A stretch of 64,000 nt of DNA. Origin: Clostridia bacterium. GTDB lineage: Bacteria > Bacillota > Clostridia > Christensenellales > Aristaeellaceae. Below the pieces are notes generated by a model that saw only the letters and a program-made list of their open reading frames with translations, made no database searches and had not been told where the DNA came from. The translations under genes were made by a program, and so were the position numbers. Within the stretch, counting starts at the first letter, position 1, and the number at the start of each line of letters is the position of its first letter. Below, one piece after another: positions 35,374-44,440 of the stretch. The stretch covers positions 80,587-144,586 of the forward strand of contig JAFROK010000049.1 in NCBI GenBank assembly GCA_017429695.1, written 5' to 3'.

Positions 35374-36480
35374 CGCCGTATAATGATCCCGCCAGCTGTA
35401 GCCGCACTTTGTGCACACATGCTCAGTATAGCCCCATTCCCCTTCTGATGGCAGGTTGACCAGAAGCTCATATTCCGGATTATCACAGGTTTCCGGCAGC
35501 AGCACCACCTCATATCTGATGCCCGCTTTTCTCCGTTTTTTGGCCTCTTCCTTATTTTCTTTCAGTTCCTTGCGTTCAAAGCCTTTCGTGTCGTTTTTGA
35601 AAAGGTTGAGTTTCATCTTTTTCTTGAAGGGTTCCCCGATATCGCCGCTGCAATATGCCCTGCGGTCCGGATTGTCCTCAAAGAAGTAAATTCGCCCAGT
35701 AACAGTATTGCGGGTAACCGTACGTTTGGCATCCCGCAGGAAATTCTTCTTGCCGCAGTGCCAGTACATGCCCACCAGGCCGCCGTTGTGCACGTACCCG
35801 TGGCACGAATCGTATCCGTCGATCTCCACAGTGCAGTCCAGGATCCGGCAAAAGCCGCAGGCCAGAATTCCGCCCAGGAACTGTTCGCATCTGGAATCAA
35901 AATTCCGGTCCTCAAAAATCAGTTCTGCCCGCACCTGGCATTCATTCACAGCCGTCCATCCGAACCCGGCCAGCCCGCCGACGCCGGTCATCACCGCATA
36001 GTTGTTCAGCCGGGCCCGGCCGTCCACCGTTACATTGGTAAAGTCCACATTATCCGCATATCCGGCCACGATCGCCGCGAAGCAATGGGTTTCCGCGTCA
36101 ATCTCCACATGGGCACCGATAACTTTCAGGTCGTGGATATTCGCGTTTTCAGCCACCGAAAACAGTCCTGCGAATACGGAATCGTATTTCTTCATATTGC
36201 CGTCTATGGTTGTCCGGACGTCCCCGCCGACCCGGGTGACCTCCAGGTTGTAAATGCCGTATCCGCCGCCGTCCAGTTCTCCCGAGAAGGGAATCGGCGT
36301 CCAGTCCTCATCCTGCAGGTCCAGGTCGTTCATCAGCCTGAAATGGGCGCCGGGGTGATTGACCACATCCTTCAGCTCCGCGATATCACGGATCTCAATG
36401 ATCGTTTCATCCTCTGCCATACCCGGTGCCAATCCCATCACCAGCATCAGTATCAGCAGCAGCGCCGTCAATCTCCTCAT
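35368..36480 (-). CDS. Secreted beta-helix (GLUG-like) protein with C-terminal CxxC
   Basis: A 370-residue exported protein. Residues 1-20 are a signal peptide (LTALLLILMLVMGLAPGMA-ED). Then come parallel beta-helix repeats of GLUG type, e.g. HFRLMNDLDLQDEDWTPIPF in outline with GELDGGGYGIYNL, followed by NVTVDGRARLNNYAVMTGVGGLAGFGW. A basic middle region (about 290-325, rich in K, R and E) precedes a short C-terminal HVCTKCGYSWRDHY module, a CxxC motif often seen at the end of Clostridial surface proteins. The function is probably adhesion or cell-surface binding. ATG 36480 has AAGGAGG 8 bases upstream; the upstream ATG at 36546 does not. Confidence 0.8.
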   Translation of the reverse strand: MRRLTALLLILMLVMGLAPGMAEDETIIEIRDIAELKDVVNHPGAHFRLMNDLDLQDEDWTPIPFSGELDGGGYGIYNLEVTRVGGDVRTTIDGNMKKYDSVFAGLFSVAENANIHDLKVIGAHVEIDAETHCFAAIVAGYADNVDFTNVTVDGRARLNNYAVMTGVGGLAGFGWTAVNECQVRAELIFEDRNFDSRCEQFLGGILACGFCRILDCTVEIDGYDSCHGYVHNGGLVGMYWHCGKKNFLRDAKRTVTRNTVTGRIYFFEDNPDRRAYCSGDIGEPFKKKMKLNLFKNDTKGFERKELKENKEEAKKRRKAGIRYEVVLLPETCDNPEYELLVNLPSEGEWGYTEHVCTKCGYSWRDHYTAP

Positions 36481-36564
36481 ATGCCCGTCCTCCTTGTTTC
36501 CCAAAGCCGGAAGAATATGTCTGAAATCCCTGTCAGCATACCACATTTACCTCAAAATAACCAG

Positions 36565-36593
36565 TGGAAAAACGGCCTGAAATGCGATACAAT
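36565..36593 (+). promoter_or_regulatory. Possible promoter of the zinc-ribbon protein gene
   Basis: TGGAAA, a 17-base spacer and TACAAT (36588-36593), 32 bases before the start codon. Confidence 0.45.
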
Positions 36594-36625
36594 ACGTTGG
36601 AGTATTGATTGAAGGGTGTTGCTTT

Positions 36626-37744
36626 ATGGGAAGACTTGTGATGAATTACTGGGATTGCCCAGTCTGCGGAAACAAAGAAATCCGCGGTGATGTGGTAAAG
36701 TGCCCTTCCTGCGGCCGGGCTCGTGGCGATGATATACAATTCTATATTAAGGGATATACCGAAGGTACCGTTCTGAGCAAAGACGAAGCTGCTGCACTTG
36801 GCGCCGAGGAAGTCGACGCCGGGAAAGCCGCGGAAATCGGCAAAAACCCGGACTGGTACTGCTCCTTCTGCAATTCCCTGAACAACGACAAACTGCAAGT
36901 TTGCGGAACCTGCGGCGCAAGCCGGGCGGATTCAGAAGCCAATTATTTCCAGATGCTGGAAAAGAACAAGGCCAAGGAAGCTGCCGAACTTGCCGCCCAG
37001 CCCCATCCGGATGAGCCCCAAAAGAAACGCCCGAAGTGGCTCCTGTTCGCCGCACTTGCCGTTGTTGCGCTGTTGGTTTATCTCCTCTGGCCAAAAACCA
37101 TTAAGGGACAGATTACTGCGGTTAACTGGACGCGAAGCATTTCGATCGAGGAATATAAGCAGGTCCCTGAATCATGCTGGGATCAGCCACCGGCCGGTGC
37201 AGAGTCCATAACCACCAAACGGGAAATGCGTACCCGCTACCGCAGGGAATTGGTCACCAGGGAAGTTACCCGTCGGGAAAAGGTTCAGGTTGGCACTCAG
37301 ACAAAAGTAAAATATGTCAATCTCGGAAACGGGATGAGTGAAGAAGTCGAATACGAAGAACCTGTTTATGACTGGGTTGAACGTCGCGAGAATGTTCAGC
37401 AATGGGAGAATGTTCCTTATACGGAGCTTGATACCAAATATTATTACTACATGTGGCGATGGTCCCCGGGACGGGAAGTTACCGCCTCCGGCGATGACCA
37501 GAATCCGTACTGGCCGGAATATGAGCTCGGCGAGAAGGAACGGGAAGGCACCCACACCGCGGTATACCGCTTCACCGCAACGGATGAAAAGGGCAACCCC
37601 ACCACCTACCGCATCGTCGAAAGCAACCATGCGGAGAGCGACTGGATAAAGCTTCCCGTCGGCACCGAGGTAAAGATCAACAACAAAAAGACAGTATCCG
37701 ATATGTCGGGCAATAAGATCGCAGATATTAAAGTAGATCAGTAA
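36626..37744 (+). CDS. Membrane protein with two N-terminal zinc ribbons
   Basis: A 372-residue protein of unknown function. Two zinc-binding motifs precede the membrane: CPVC...CPSC at Cys11, 14, 26 and 29, and CSFC...CGTC at Cys79, 82, 93 and 96, the second resembling a RanBP2-type finger. One membrane span follows (about 138-155, LLFAALAVVALLVYLLW), then an outside domain with a striking charged stretch (about 200-245, RYRRELVTREVTRREKVQVG) and aromatic strands YYYYMWRWSPG. The zinc part would be inside the cell. ATG 36626 has AAGGG 9 bases upstream. The organisation suggests a membrane-linked adaptor. Confidence 0.75.
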   Translation: MGRLVMNYWDCPVCGNKEIRGDVVKCPSCGRARGDDIQFYIKGYTEGTVLSKDEAAALGAEEVDAGKAAEIGKNPDWYCSFCNSLNNDKLQVCGTCGASRADSEANYFQMLEKNKAKEAAELAAQPHPDEPQKKRPKWLLFAALAVVALLVYLLWPKTIKGQITAVNWTRSISIEEYKQVPESCWDQPPAGAESITTKREMRTRYRRELVTREVTRREKVQVGTQTKVKYVNLGNGMSEEVEYEEPVYDWVERRENVQQWENVPYTELDTKYYYYMWRWSPGREVTASGDDQNPYWPEYELGEKEREGTHTAVYRFTATDEKGNPTTYRIVESNHAESDWIKLPVGTEVKINNKKTVSDMSGNKIADIKVDQ

Positions 37745-37747
37745 AAA

Positions 37748-37784
37748 ACGAACGGCGTGATTTCGGTCACGCCATTCGTTTTGC
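37748..37784. terminator. Bidirectional terminator between convergent genes
   Basis: A stem (AACGAACGGCGTGA with TCACGCCATTCGTT, one mismatch) with loop TTTCGG lies between the convergent zinc-ribbon and GGDEF genes, with A-runs on one side and T-runs on the other, so it can work for both strands. Confidence 0.75.
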
Positions 37785-37790
37785 CTTCTT

Positions 37791-38873
37791 TTATTCCCGT
37801 TCCTGCCTGCGGTTCCGGCCATGCTGGCGGTAGTATTCCGCTTTCTCTTTGGACATCGCCTGGTTGGCCCGGCGGATCAGGTGTTGAACCGGTTCATCCC
37901 GGTCCTCCCGCATCACATACCCGGCAGAAATGCTGTATCCTTTTTCCCGGGCAATTTCGTGCAGCAGTTCCATGGTATCCTTTACGGCCTGCTCATCCTT
38001 CCGGATAAACAGCAGCGCAAATTCATCCGCCCCGATCCGGTATGCCTGGATCTGTTTGTCGCTTACCTGCCGCAGGCTGTCGCTGATGGCTTTGATCGCC
38101 CTGTCGCCCGCGTCATGCCCGTAATCCTCATTCAGCTTCTTCAGGCCGTTGATATCGAGCATTACCACCGCGCTGACAGACCCGTCATACTGTTCATAAT
38201 CCTCATAGAAGCACAACCGGTTCCGGAGCTTCGTCATCGGATCCCGGTTCATGTCGAAGGATCTCAGGAAGATATACAGGAAGATGCTGCTCATCATCAC
38301 CGTTGCGTTGATATGGGAGCTTTCCTGGTAATAGTCAATCACCGCCGCCGCAACGCACAGTACCGCGCAAAGGTACAGTACCGTTCCTTCCTTAGCTCCG
38401 CTGTGGAAGCGCTTATGCTTCAGCCACAGGATGCAGACGATATAGAAGAAGGAAACAATCAGCACGCTGAATCCCAGCGGTCCCCGCTGAATCACATTGT
38501 TCTCATCAATATGGAACGCAATCGGGGAGAAGAACGCCGTCAGGTAAATCAGGACATTGACAAGCGCCGGAATCCAGATAAACCGCGGCCGGTGAAATCC
38601 GGGATAAACAACCAGCGTGATGCTGAGCGCTGCAATGGGCCGGAAGGAATATCCGATCACCGCAAACAGCGTTCTCCAGAAAACCCGGTCAGCGGATTGC
38701 TGCGCCCAGTATTCCAGGCTTTCCGCCGCCACCAGCACCAGTGTGCTGATCACCGTCAGCCAGAAATACTTCAGCTGCGCGTCCCCGGCTGATTTCTGGG
38801 TCCGGAGTTTCAGCATAAAGCCGATCGTCAGCCCCAGGGTGATAAAATGCCTGCCCAGTAAATATCCGATCAT
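37791..38873 (-). CDS. Membrane protein with degenerate GGDEF domain
   Basis: A 360-residue protein with six or seven predicted membrane spans (residues 1 to about 200) and a C-terminal diguanylate-cyclase-like domain. The domain begins PMTKLRNRLCFYEDY, contains MLDINGLKKLNEDYGHDAGD and the signature RIGADEF, so the second glycine of GGDEF is alanine; activity may be reduced but the catalytic Asp and Glu remain. ATG 38873 is used because GGAG lies 9 bases upstream; it starts two bases after the lepB stop. It is the last gene of a five-gene operon that includes lepB and the repair genes mrfA and mrfB. Confidence 0.88.
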   Translation of the reverse strand: MIGYLLGRHFITLGLTIGFMLKLRTQKSAGDAQLKYFWLTVISTLVLVAAESLEYWAQQSADRVFWRTLFAVIGYSFRPIAALSITLVVYPGFHRPRFIWIPALVNVLIYLTAFFSPIAFHIDENNVIQRGPLGFSVLIVSFFYIVCILWLKHKRFHSGAKEGTVLYLCAVLCVAAAVIDYYQESSHINATVMMSSIFLYIFLRSFDMNRDPMTKLRNRLCFYEDYEQYDGSVSAVVMLDINGLKKLNEDYGHDAGDRAIKAISDSLRQVSDKQIQAYRIGADEFALLFIRKDEQAVKDTMELLHEIAREKGYSISAGYVMREDRDEPVQHLIRRANQAMSKEKAEYYRQHGRNRRQERE

Positions 38874-38874
38874 A

Positions 38875-39915
38875 TTATTCGACTCCGCGCCAGTTCGCAA
38901 AGGGGAATACGACGCTGCGGGCGTGCCCGATAATCGCGCTGCGCTCCAGCGCGCCGACGCTCCGGCTGTCATTGGAGTTGTTCCGGTGATCGCCCATCAC
39001 AAAATAGTAATCCTCATTCACCGTCAGTTCCTTATTGAACAGTTCGGAATGTGCCGCATAGAACTCAGACGGCGTGTAAATTTTGCCGTCGTAGGATACC
39101 ACCGGCTCCAGGCTGATCTTGCTTGAATCAGTTTCCTTGCTGCTGTCATCCGTGTTCCGGTGATAGATCTTCAGGGTTTTCCCGTCCGCGTTAATTACCA
39201 GGCAGGTCCGTCCGCGGGTCCACGCTGCTCCATTTATCTCCAGGGAAATGTCATCCGACAGAACATAGTTATAATCCAGCAGTTGCAATGTTTTGTCCAC
39301 GCCTGTAAGTTTCACGGTATCGCCTTTTTGGGGCACATAATACGGACCAAATGTATATGCTATTCCGCCTTTACGATAATCGTCGGTAATTCCCTTGATT
39401 TTACTTTCTTCCTCGACCTTCGTTCCATTAATGTACAGATATCCGTTTCTCAGCTCCACATATTCACCTGGTTTGCCAACCACCCGCTTGACGAAGTTCA
39501 CACCACCCCGTCCCGGATACCGGCAGATGACCACATCCAGCCGTTTCGGATCGCCGAAGGTAATCCGCGGCGCGCTTTCCACGGCATTATTGCCGGCAAA
39601 CGGCAGGCTCAGCCATGTGCTGGAATAGTCGAACTTGCTGACAAACATGATTTCGCCGTCGTTCAGCGTGTTGTCCATGGATCCGCCGTCCACCCGCACC
39701 AGTTCAAACACAAACGAACGGATAATCAGCGCGGCCACAACCGCCACCAGAATGGTCAGCACCCATTCCAGGATCTCGCGTCCCAGTGATTTTTTGACCT
39801 TCTCCTTTTTTGCCTTCTTTTTCCTGCCGCCGGATACTTCTTCCTTCGGCTCTTCTTTTGGCTCTTCTTTCAATTCTTCCTTCAGTTCTTCCTGAACCGT
39901 CTCCTGCTCACTCAT
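38875..39915 (-). CDS. lepB: Signal peptidase I with charged N-terminal repeat
   Basis: A 346-residue type I signal peptidase with one N-terminal membrane span (about 47-66). The catalytic serine is in GGSMDNTL (Ser79) and the lysine in FVKRVVGKPG (Lys143); the C-terminal GDHRNNSNDSRSVG box is present. It removes signal peptides on the outer face of the membrane. Two oddities: residues 9-27 are an acidic repeat of the type KEELKEEPKEEPKEE before a Lys-rich stretch, and a roughly 100-residue insertion separates the Lys box from the final box. Its ATG overlaps the TPR gene stop (ATGA). Confidence 0.94.
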   Translation of the reverse strand: MSEQETVQEELKEELKEEPKEEPKEEVSGGRKKKAKKEKVKKSLGREILEWVLTILVAVVAALIIRSFVFELVRVDGGSMDNTLNDGEIMFVSKFDYSSTWLSLPFAGNNAVESAPRITFGDPKRLDVVICRYPGRGGVNFVKRVVGKPGEYVELRNGYLYINGTKVEEESKIKGITDDYRKGGIAYTFGPYYVPQKGDTVKLTGVDKTLQLLDYNYVLSDDISLEINGAAWTRGRTCLVINADGKTLKIYHRNTDDSSKETDSSKISLEPVVSYDGKIYTPSEFYAAHSELFNKELTVNEDYYFVMGDHRNNSNDSRSVGALERSAIIGHARSVVFPFANWRGVE

Positions 39916-40850
39916 GCCTGTGCCTCTCCTTTCAGCCGGTCAATTTCCGCTGTCACCTTTTCCTTGTTGCAGTAGTTCAGCGGAGAGAACCTGCCCTCAG
40001 CCGCCTCTTTCAGCTTTTCCAAGGCGCCCTGGGTGTTTCCCGCTTCCAGGTCATACCGGCTCTGGAACCAGAGCGTATCAATCTGCTGGGGCTTCAGGGC
40101 AATCGCCTTGTCAAACCACGGCTTTGCCGCATCCTTGTCCCCAAGCACCCGGTATACAAACTGCCCCATATTATCCAGGCAGATGGCGTCTTCGTCGTCA
40201 TACTCCAGGGACTTTTGGATAAATGCTTCCGCTTTTTTCCGGCCCTCGTCCCAGATCTCTTCCGGCGCCTTTTCAGCAGCCTTCGGATCCCCCGGAGTTG
40301 CTTTGGTTTCCGGACGAGGATCACTTTCCGAATCATGGGCAGCATCCGCATCGGGATCAGCATCCGGTTCCGTTCCGTTTTCCACTGTTGTCTCTTCAAC
40401 CTCTGCCGGTTCAGCCGGGGCCTGCCAGGCACCCGCCAGGATCGCGGCATAATCCAGGTCCGGATAACGCGCCTGGTCGAGCTGTTCTACATACAGGTAT
40501 CCCAGCGTCTGGTAAATCAGCCCGGTCTCCGTTTTCCGGAACTGCTGCTCCAGCGTGCTCACGCCCTTATCCACCTGTCCCAGGCGGAAGCAGCATACCG
40601 CGTAATATACCATCAGCTCCACCCGCTGCTGGGGCATCATGCCCGGCGCCTTCTGGTGTTCCACCAGGAAATCCTTGGCTTTCTGGAACTGTCCGTCCCG
40701 GATGATCAGCAGTGCGTAAGGCAGGAGGAAACGGGGATCGTTCAGTCCCCCGGCAAAAGCTTCTTCATACAGGCGGATTGCCTCTTCCTTCTGTCCCTTT
40801 TTCTGTAGTTTGATTGCTTTGGAACCCTTCAGATATGATCCGATTCCCAT
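39912..40850 (-). CDS. Tetratricopeptide-repeat protein
   Basis: A 312-residue protein built of TPR-like helical pairs, e.g. AIRLYEEAFAGGLNDPRFLLPYA, VDKGVSTLEQQFRKTE and AKPWFDKAIALKPQQIDTLWF in outline, with an acidic, Pro- and Asp-rich linker in the middle (about residues 155-200). TPRs are docking platforms; the partner is unknown. Its start lies inside the 3' end of mrfB (86-base overlap) with its own GGAG site, so both are translated from one message. Its stop overlaps lepB by four bases. It appears cytoplasmic. Confidence 0.82.
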   Translation of the reverse strand: MGIGSYLKGSKAIKLQKKGQKEEAIRLYEEAFAGGLNDPRFLLPYALLIIRDGQFQKAKDFLVEHQKAPGMMPQQRVELMVYYAVCCFRLGQVDKGVSTLEQQFRKTETGLIYQTLGYLYVEQLDQARYPDLDYAAILAGAWQAPAEPAEVEETTVENGTEPDADPDADAAHDSESDPRPETKATPGDPKAAEKAPEEIWDEGRKKAEAFIQKSLEYDDEDAICLDNMGQFVYRVLGDKDAAKPWFDKAIALKPQQIDTLWFQSRYDLEAGNTQGALEKLKEAAEGRFSPLNYCNKEKVTAEIDRLKGEAQA

Positions 40851-41994
40851 GGTTTTCCGTCTCCTTCATCCTGCGCCGAAGGCGCTCATAGCGGTATTGT
40901 AACTCATTTTGCGTCTGTTGTACAGTTTCTTCCGCCCGGAGCGTCATTTCACTGCAAAGCGCCATGGCGCGTTCCGTCATTTCCAGCGCGGCCGGAATGT
41001 TCCGCCGGATATGTTCCTCATACTTGGCCAGTTCGATATACGGCGTGATGCCGCCCTTCCGATCCCGGATCATTTCGCGCCAGACTTCGGCCGCCTGTTC
41101 CCTTTCCCCGGTCCGCCGGTAGCTGACCGCCAGGGCCTGCCCAGCCAGGTCGCCCGCCCGGCCGCGCCGCGCCAGCCGGTAGCAGTGCCGCGCGTTCTCC
41201 GTCCGGTTCAGCTTTTCCAGTGCGCGGCCCATGGAATAAACATCCTCGCTGAACCGGATCTTTTCGGGATGCAGATACAGCTCGGCCATATGGTTCAGCA
41301 GGACACACAGGCTGGCGATATCCTGCGCGTTATGCTTCAGGATATCCTCCAGCAGCTCTATCCGCTTGGTTTTCAGATAAGTGAAATACCGCTGGGGTAC
41401 CTCGCTTCCGGGCAGGTCATCTGTCCGGGGCTTTCCCAGGATCACTTCCTCCAGCCGGCCCAGGTTGCACCGGCCCAGCCGCAGTTTCCACAGCCGCCGG
41501 CACATATGCAGCAGGTCCAGGTGCGGTATTTCCAGGCAGCTCCGGTCCATCCGGTTCATCAGAAACCGGCTTTCCAGCAGCGGCACATCAAAGGTTGTTC
41601 CGTTGAAGGTGCACAGAACGTCGAACTTTCCGAGCCCCGCTGCCACATGCTTCAGCAGGTACGGTTCTTCCGGATAGTCCCGCATCAGGAACTGGTGCAC
41701 CTCGAAGCCGTGATCGGTCAGGTATCCCATTCCGACCAGGAATGCCACAGTGCCGCTTCCGCCGAGCCCGGTGGTCTCCGTGTCCAGATACAGGATCTTC
41801 CGGGGATCCAGTATTTCCGGCAGCTCCAGGTCGCTCATCAGCTGCAGCGTTTCCCGGGTCAGGTCGTATGCCCCGGGAAACTCCTCCGCTTCCCGGTACA
41901 CCGCAAAATGGCGGCAGTCGGTTGTCGCTTCGCCCGCAGGGCGGGGCTGGCCGCCGGTTCCGCCCACCGCACGCAGTTTGTCCCGCAGATTCAT
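40765..41994 (-). CDS. mrfB: MrfB-like exonuclease (YprB family)
   Basis: A 409-residue protein with an RNase H-like exonuclease domain (KILYLDTETTGLGG carries the DEDD-type DxE, followed by TFNGTTFDVPLLESRF and IASLCVLLNHMAE) and C-terminal TPR-like helices (YRLARRGRAGDLAGQALAVSYRR). This is the YprB family; with the helicase YprA it forms MrfAB, which repairs mitomycin C damage in Bacillus subtilis by a UvrABC-independent route. Its ATG overlaps mrfA by four bases. Its last 28 codons are also read in a second frame as the start of the TPR gene. Confidence 0.88.
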   Translation of the reverse strand: MNLRDKLRAVGGTGGQPRPAGEATTDCRHFAVYREAEEFPGAYDLTRETLQLMSDLELPEILDPRKILYLDTETTGLGGSGTVAFLVGMGYLTDHGFEVHQFLMRDYPEEPYLLKHVAAGLGKFDVLCTFNGTTFDVPLLESRFLMNRMDRSCLEIPHLDLLHMCRRLWKLRLGRCNLGRLEEVILGKPRTDDLPGSEVPQRYFTYLKTKRIELLEDILKHNAQDIASLCVLLNHMAELYLHPEKIRFSEDVYSMGRALEKLNRTENARHCYRLARRGRAGDLAGQALAVSYRRTGEREQAAEVWREMIRDRKGGITPYIELAKYEEHIRRNIPAALEMTERAMALCSEMTLRAEETVQQTQNELQYRYERLRRRMKETENHGNRIISEGFQSNQTTEKGTEGRGNPPV

Positions 41995-44261
41995 TTTGTC
42001 AGCTCCCGCAGCAGGCGGATTGCCGTCCGCTTGCCGTCCTCCCCGACTTCGCCCACCGGGCCCACGCAGCTGGGACAGCCGTATTCACATGGACAGTCCT
42101 CCGCCACCTGCAGTGCTTTCTCCAGCAGCAGCTGTTTCATGCCGTAAGCCTTATGGGCCAGCCCGATTCCGCCGGGGCAGTTGTCATAGAAAATCACGGT
42201 CGGCTTGTCCGTAATGGGGCTCCGCACCTGGTATACCACCGCGATATCCTGCGGCGCGCACATCAGGTACAGCGGACATACGATCCGAAGCAGGTTCGCA
42301 ATGCCCATCATGCCGTTTTTCAGCCGGTCGCTCGGAATCTTCTCCGCCAGTTCGTCCGGCAGCGTCCACCACATGGCGGTGGTATGCATATCCGTTTCCG
42401 GCAGCCGCACATGCCCGAACCCGAGGGTTTCATGGGTGTCGAATTTAATCTTCTTGAACATCGTCACCAGCGCGGTTACCTTGATTTCGCCCAGGGCGGC
42501 CACCGCCGTTCCCGCAAACGGTTCTTCCTTCTCAATATCCAACAGGCTCAGGTTGATGTTCAGATCCGCGTCCGTGTAGTATCCGACATCCACAGCCCGG
42601 ATAAACGCCTTGCAGGCGTCAAAGTCCAGCTTCTCCACCTGGAACTGGCGGCCTTCGTGCATATAGATCGCGTTCTCATGCAGCAGCATCGGCGCCGTAA
42701 ACCGGTCCATCTCCCCGACCACCCGGTGATGCGCCGGATCGGAGATATCCACAATAATGAAGTTTTCCGCCGCAGCAGACCGCAGGGAAATCTCGCTGGC
42801 CGGGAAATCCTCCGCGCTCCAGTGGTATTTCCCTTCCACATGGTGCAGGATGCCTTCCTCGCTCAGGTAATCCAGCAGTTCCTCCGGCCCCGGGGCATTC
42901 CCGAATCCGTCCCCGTCCTCAAAGGGCAGTTCAAATGCCGCGCACTTGAAATGGCTCAGCAGGATATACAGGTTGTCCGGATTCAGCAGCGCATTTTCCG
43001 GGCTCTGGTGCAGGAAGTAGTCCGGATGATTCACAATATACTGGTCAATCGCCGCGCTGCTCGCCACAAAGAATACAATGCTCGTTCCCTGCCGGCGCCC
43101 GGCACGACCTGCCTGCTGCCAGGCGCTGGCGATCGTTCCCGGATATCCACACAGCACGCAGGCATCCAGCGCGCCGATGTCAATCCCCAATTCCAGCGCG
43201 TTGGTAGACACCACGGCATCCACCTGTCCGGCCCGCAGGCCGCGTTCAATCTCCCGGCGTTCCCCGGGCAGGTATCCGCCCCGGTATCCCCGGACCCGGC
43301 CGGCATTTCCCAGTGGATCCCGCACCATATCCTTCAGGTACCGGGTCAGCACTTCCACCGTCAGCCGGGAACGGGCAAAGGTAATCGCCTGGATCCCGTT
43401 TTTCAGCAGCATGCCGGAAATCGACCGGACCACGGGAATCGCGCCTTTCCGGATGCCCAGCTGCCGGTTCACCACCGGTGGATTGTAAAACACAAAATGC
43501 CGCTCGCCCATCGGCGCGCCGTTGTCATCAATCAGCGTGACCGGCCGGCCGATCAGCGTTTCCGCCAGTTCCCGGGGATTCGCAATCGTCGCGCTGCACA
43601 GGATATACTGCGGATGGCTGCCGTAGAATTCGCACAGGCGCATCAGCCGGCGCAGTACGTTGGCCAGGTTGCTTCCGAACACGCCGCGGTAGCTGTGGAT
43701 TTCGTCGATCACGATATACTGCAGGTTTTCAAACAGTTTCACCCATTTGGTATGGTGAGGCAGGATTCCGGAATGCAGCATATCCGGATTCGTCACCACA
43801 ATATGTCCCGCCTGGCGCACCGCTTTCCGGGCGGCAGCGGGCGTATCTCCGTCGTAGGTATAGGTTTTGATGTCCACGCCCATCTCTTCGATCATGTCAT
43901 ACAGCTCGCTGACCTGGTCGGCGGACAGGGCCTTGGTCGGAAACAGGTAGAGCGCCCGGGCATCCGGATTTTTCAGGATTGCGGAAAGCACCGGCAGGTT
44001 GTAGCACATGGTTTTGCCGGAAGCCGTCGGCGTAACCACGGTCACATCCTCGCCCCGGGCCGTCGCTTCCAGGCTCTTGGCCTGGTGCGTGTAGAGCTCG
44101 TAGATCCCGCGTTTGGCCAGCGCCGGCTTAATCCGCTCATCCATGCAGGCGGGAAAAGGCAAAGTCCGTGCCTTCCGCGCGGGAATCACTTCCCACCGGG
44201 TCACGTCTTTCATGAACATATGATCCTGTCTGAGCTGTTCTGCCAGCTGCGATACGTTCAT
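41991..44261 (-). CDS. mrfA: MrfA-like DEAD/DEAH helicase with C-terminal zinc-like cysteines
   Basis: A 756-residue superfamily 2 helicase of the YprA/MrfA type. Motif I is PTASGKT, motif II DEIH, motif III CSATIANP and motif VI QQAGRAGRRQG. The C-terminal region (DUF1998-like) has the cysteine cluster ending DCPCEYGCPSCVGP, thought to bind zinc. MrfA unwinds and, with MrfB, excises mitomycin-type lesions in B. subtilis. ATG 44261 has a GGGGG tract upstream; an earlier ATG at 44342 lacks support. It is the first gene of the operon, 180 bases from the divergent glgA start. Confidence 0.93.
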   Translation of the reverse strand: MNVSQLAEQLRQDHMFMKDVTRWEVIPARKARTLPFPACMDERIKPALAKRGIYELYTHQAKSLEATARGEDVTVVTPTASGKTMCYNLPVLSAILKNPDARALYLFPTKALSADQVSELYDMIEEMGVDIKTYTYDGDTPAAARKAVRQAGHIVVTNPDMLHSGILPHHTKWVKLFENLQYIVIDEIHSYRGVFGSNLANVLRRLMRLCEFYGSHPQYILCSATIANPRELAETLIGRPVTLIDDNGAPMGERHFVFYNPPVVNRQLGIRKGAIPVVRSISGMLLKNGIQAITFARSRLTVEVLTRYLKDMVRDPLGNAGRVRGYRGGYLPGERREIERGLRAGQVDAVVSTNALELGIDIGALDACVLCGYPGTIASAWQQAGRAGRRQGTSIVFFVASSAAIDQYIVNHPDYFLHQSPENALLNPDNLYILLSHFKCAAFELPFEDGDGFGNAPGPEELLDYLSEEGILHHVEGKYHWSAEDFPASEISLRSAAAENFIIVDISDPAHHRVVGEMDRFTAPMLLHENAIYMHEGRQFQVEKLDFDACKAFIRAVDVGYYTDADLNINLSLLDIEKEEPFAGTAVAALGEIKVTALVTMFKKIKFDTHETLGFGHVRLPETDMHTTAMWWTLPDELAEKIPSDRLKNGMMGIANLLRIVCPLYLMCAPQDIAVVYQVRSPITDKPTVIFYDNCPGGIGLAHKAYGMKQLLLEKALQVAEDCPCEYGCPSCVGPVGEVGEDGKRTAIRLLRELTK

Positions 44262-44373
44262 TTTCCTGCCCCCTGCCACGGCCGCAGCCGCGAAATCTCT
44301 TCTCATTATAAAATCATCATTCTCCCGTGACAAGGGGAACAAAATCTTTTTGTTCCCATCCGGCCCCTTTTTA

Positions 44374-44382
44374 TGTTATACT
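44374..44382 (+). promoter_or_regulatory. Extended -10 promoter of glgA
   Basis: TGT directly followed by TATACT (44377-44382), with no good -35 box; glgA starts 58 bases downstream. Confidence 0.5.
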
Positions 44383-44440
44383 GTTTTCATCCAGAAAAAC
44401 GCCCCATAAAACCCATTCAACTTTTCGGAGGAAACTGCAC

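Noticed and set aside
41742-44330. An 862-codon plus-strand frame opposite mrfA and mrfB
   Set aside because: An antisense shadow; helicase and nuclease motifs are clear on the minus strand.
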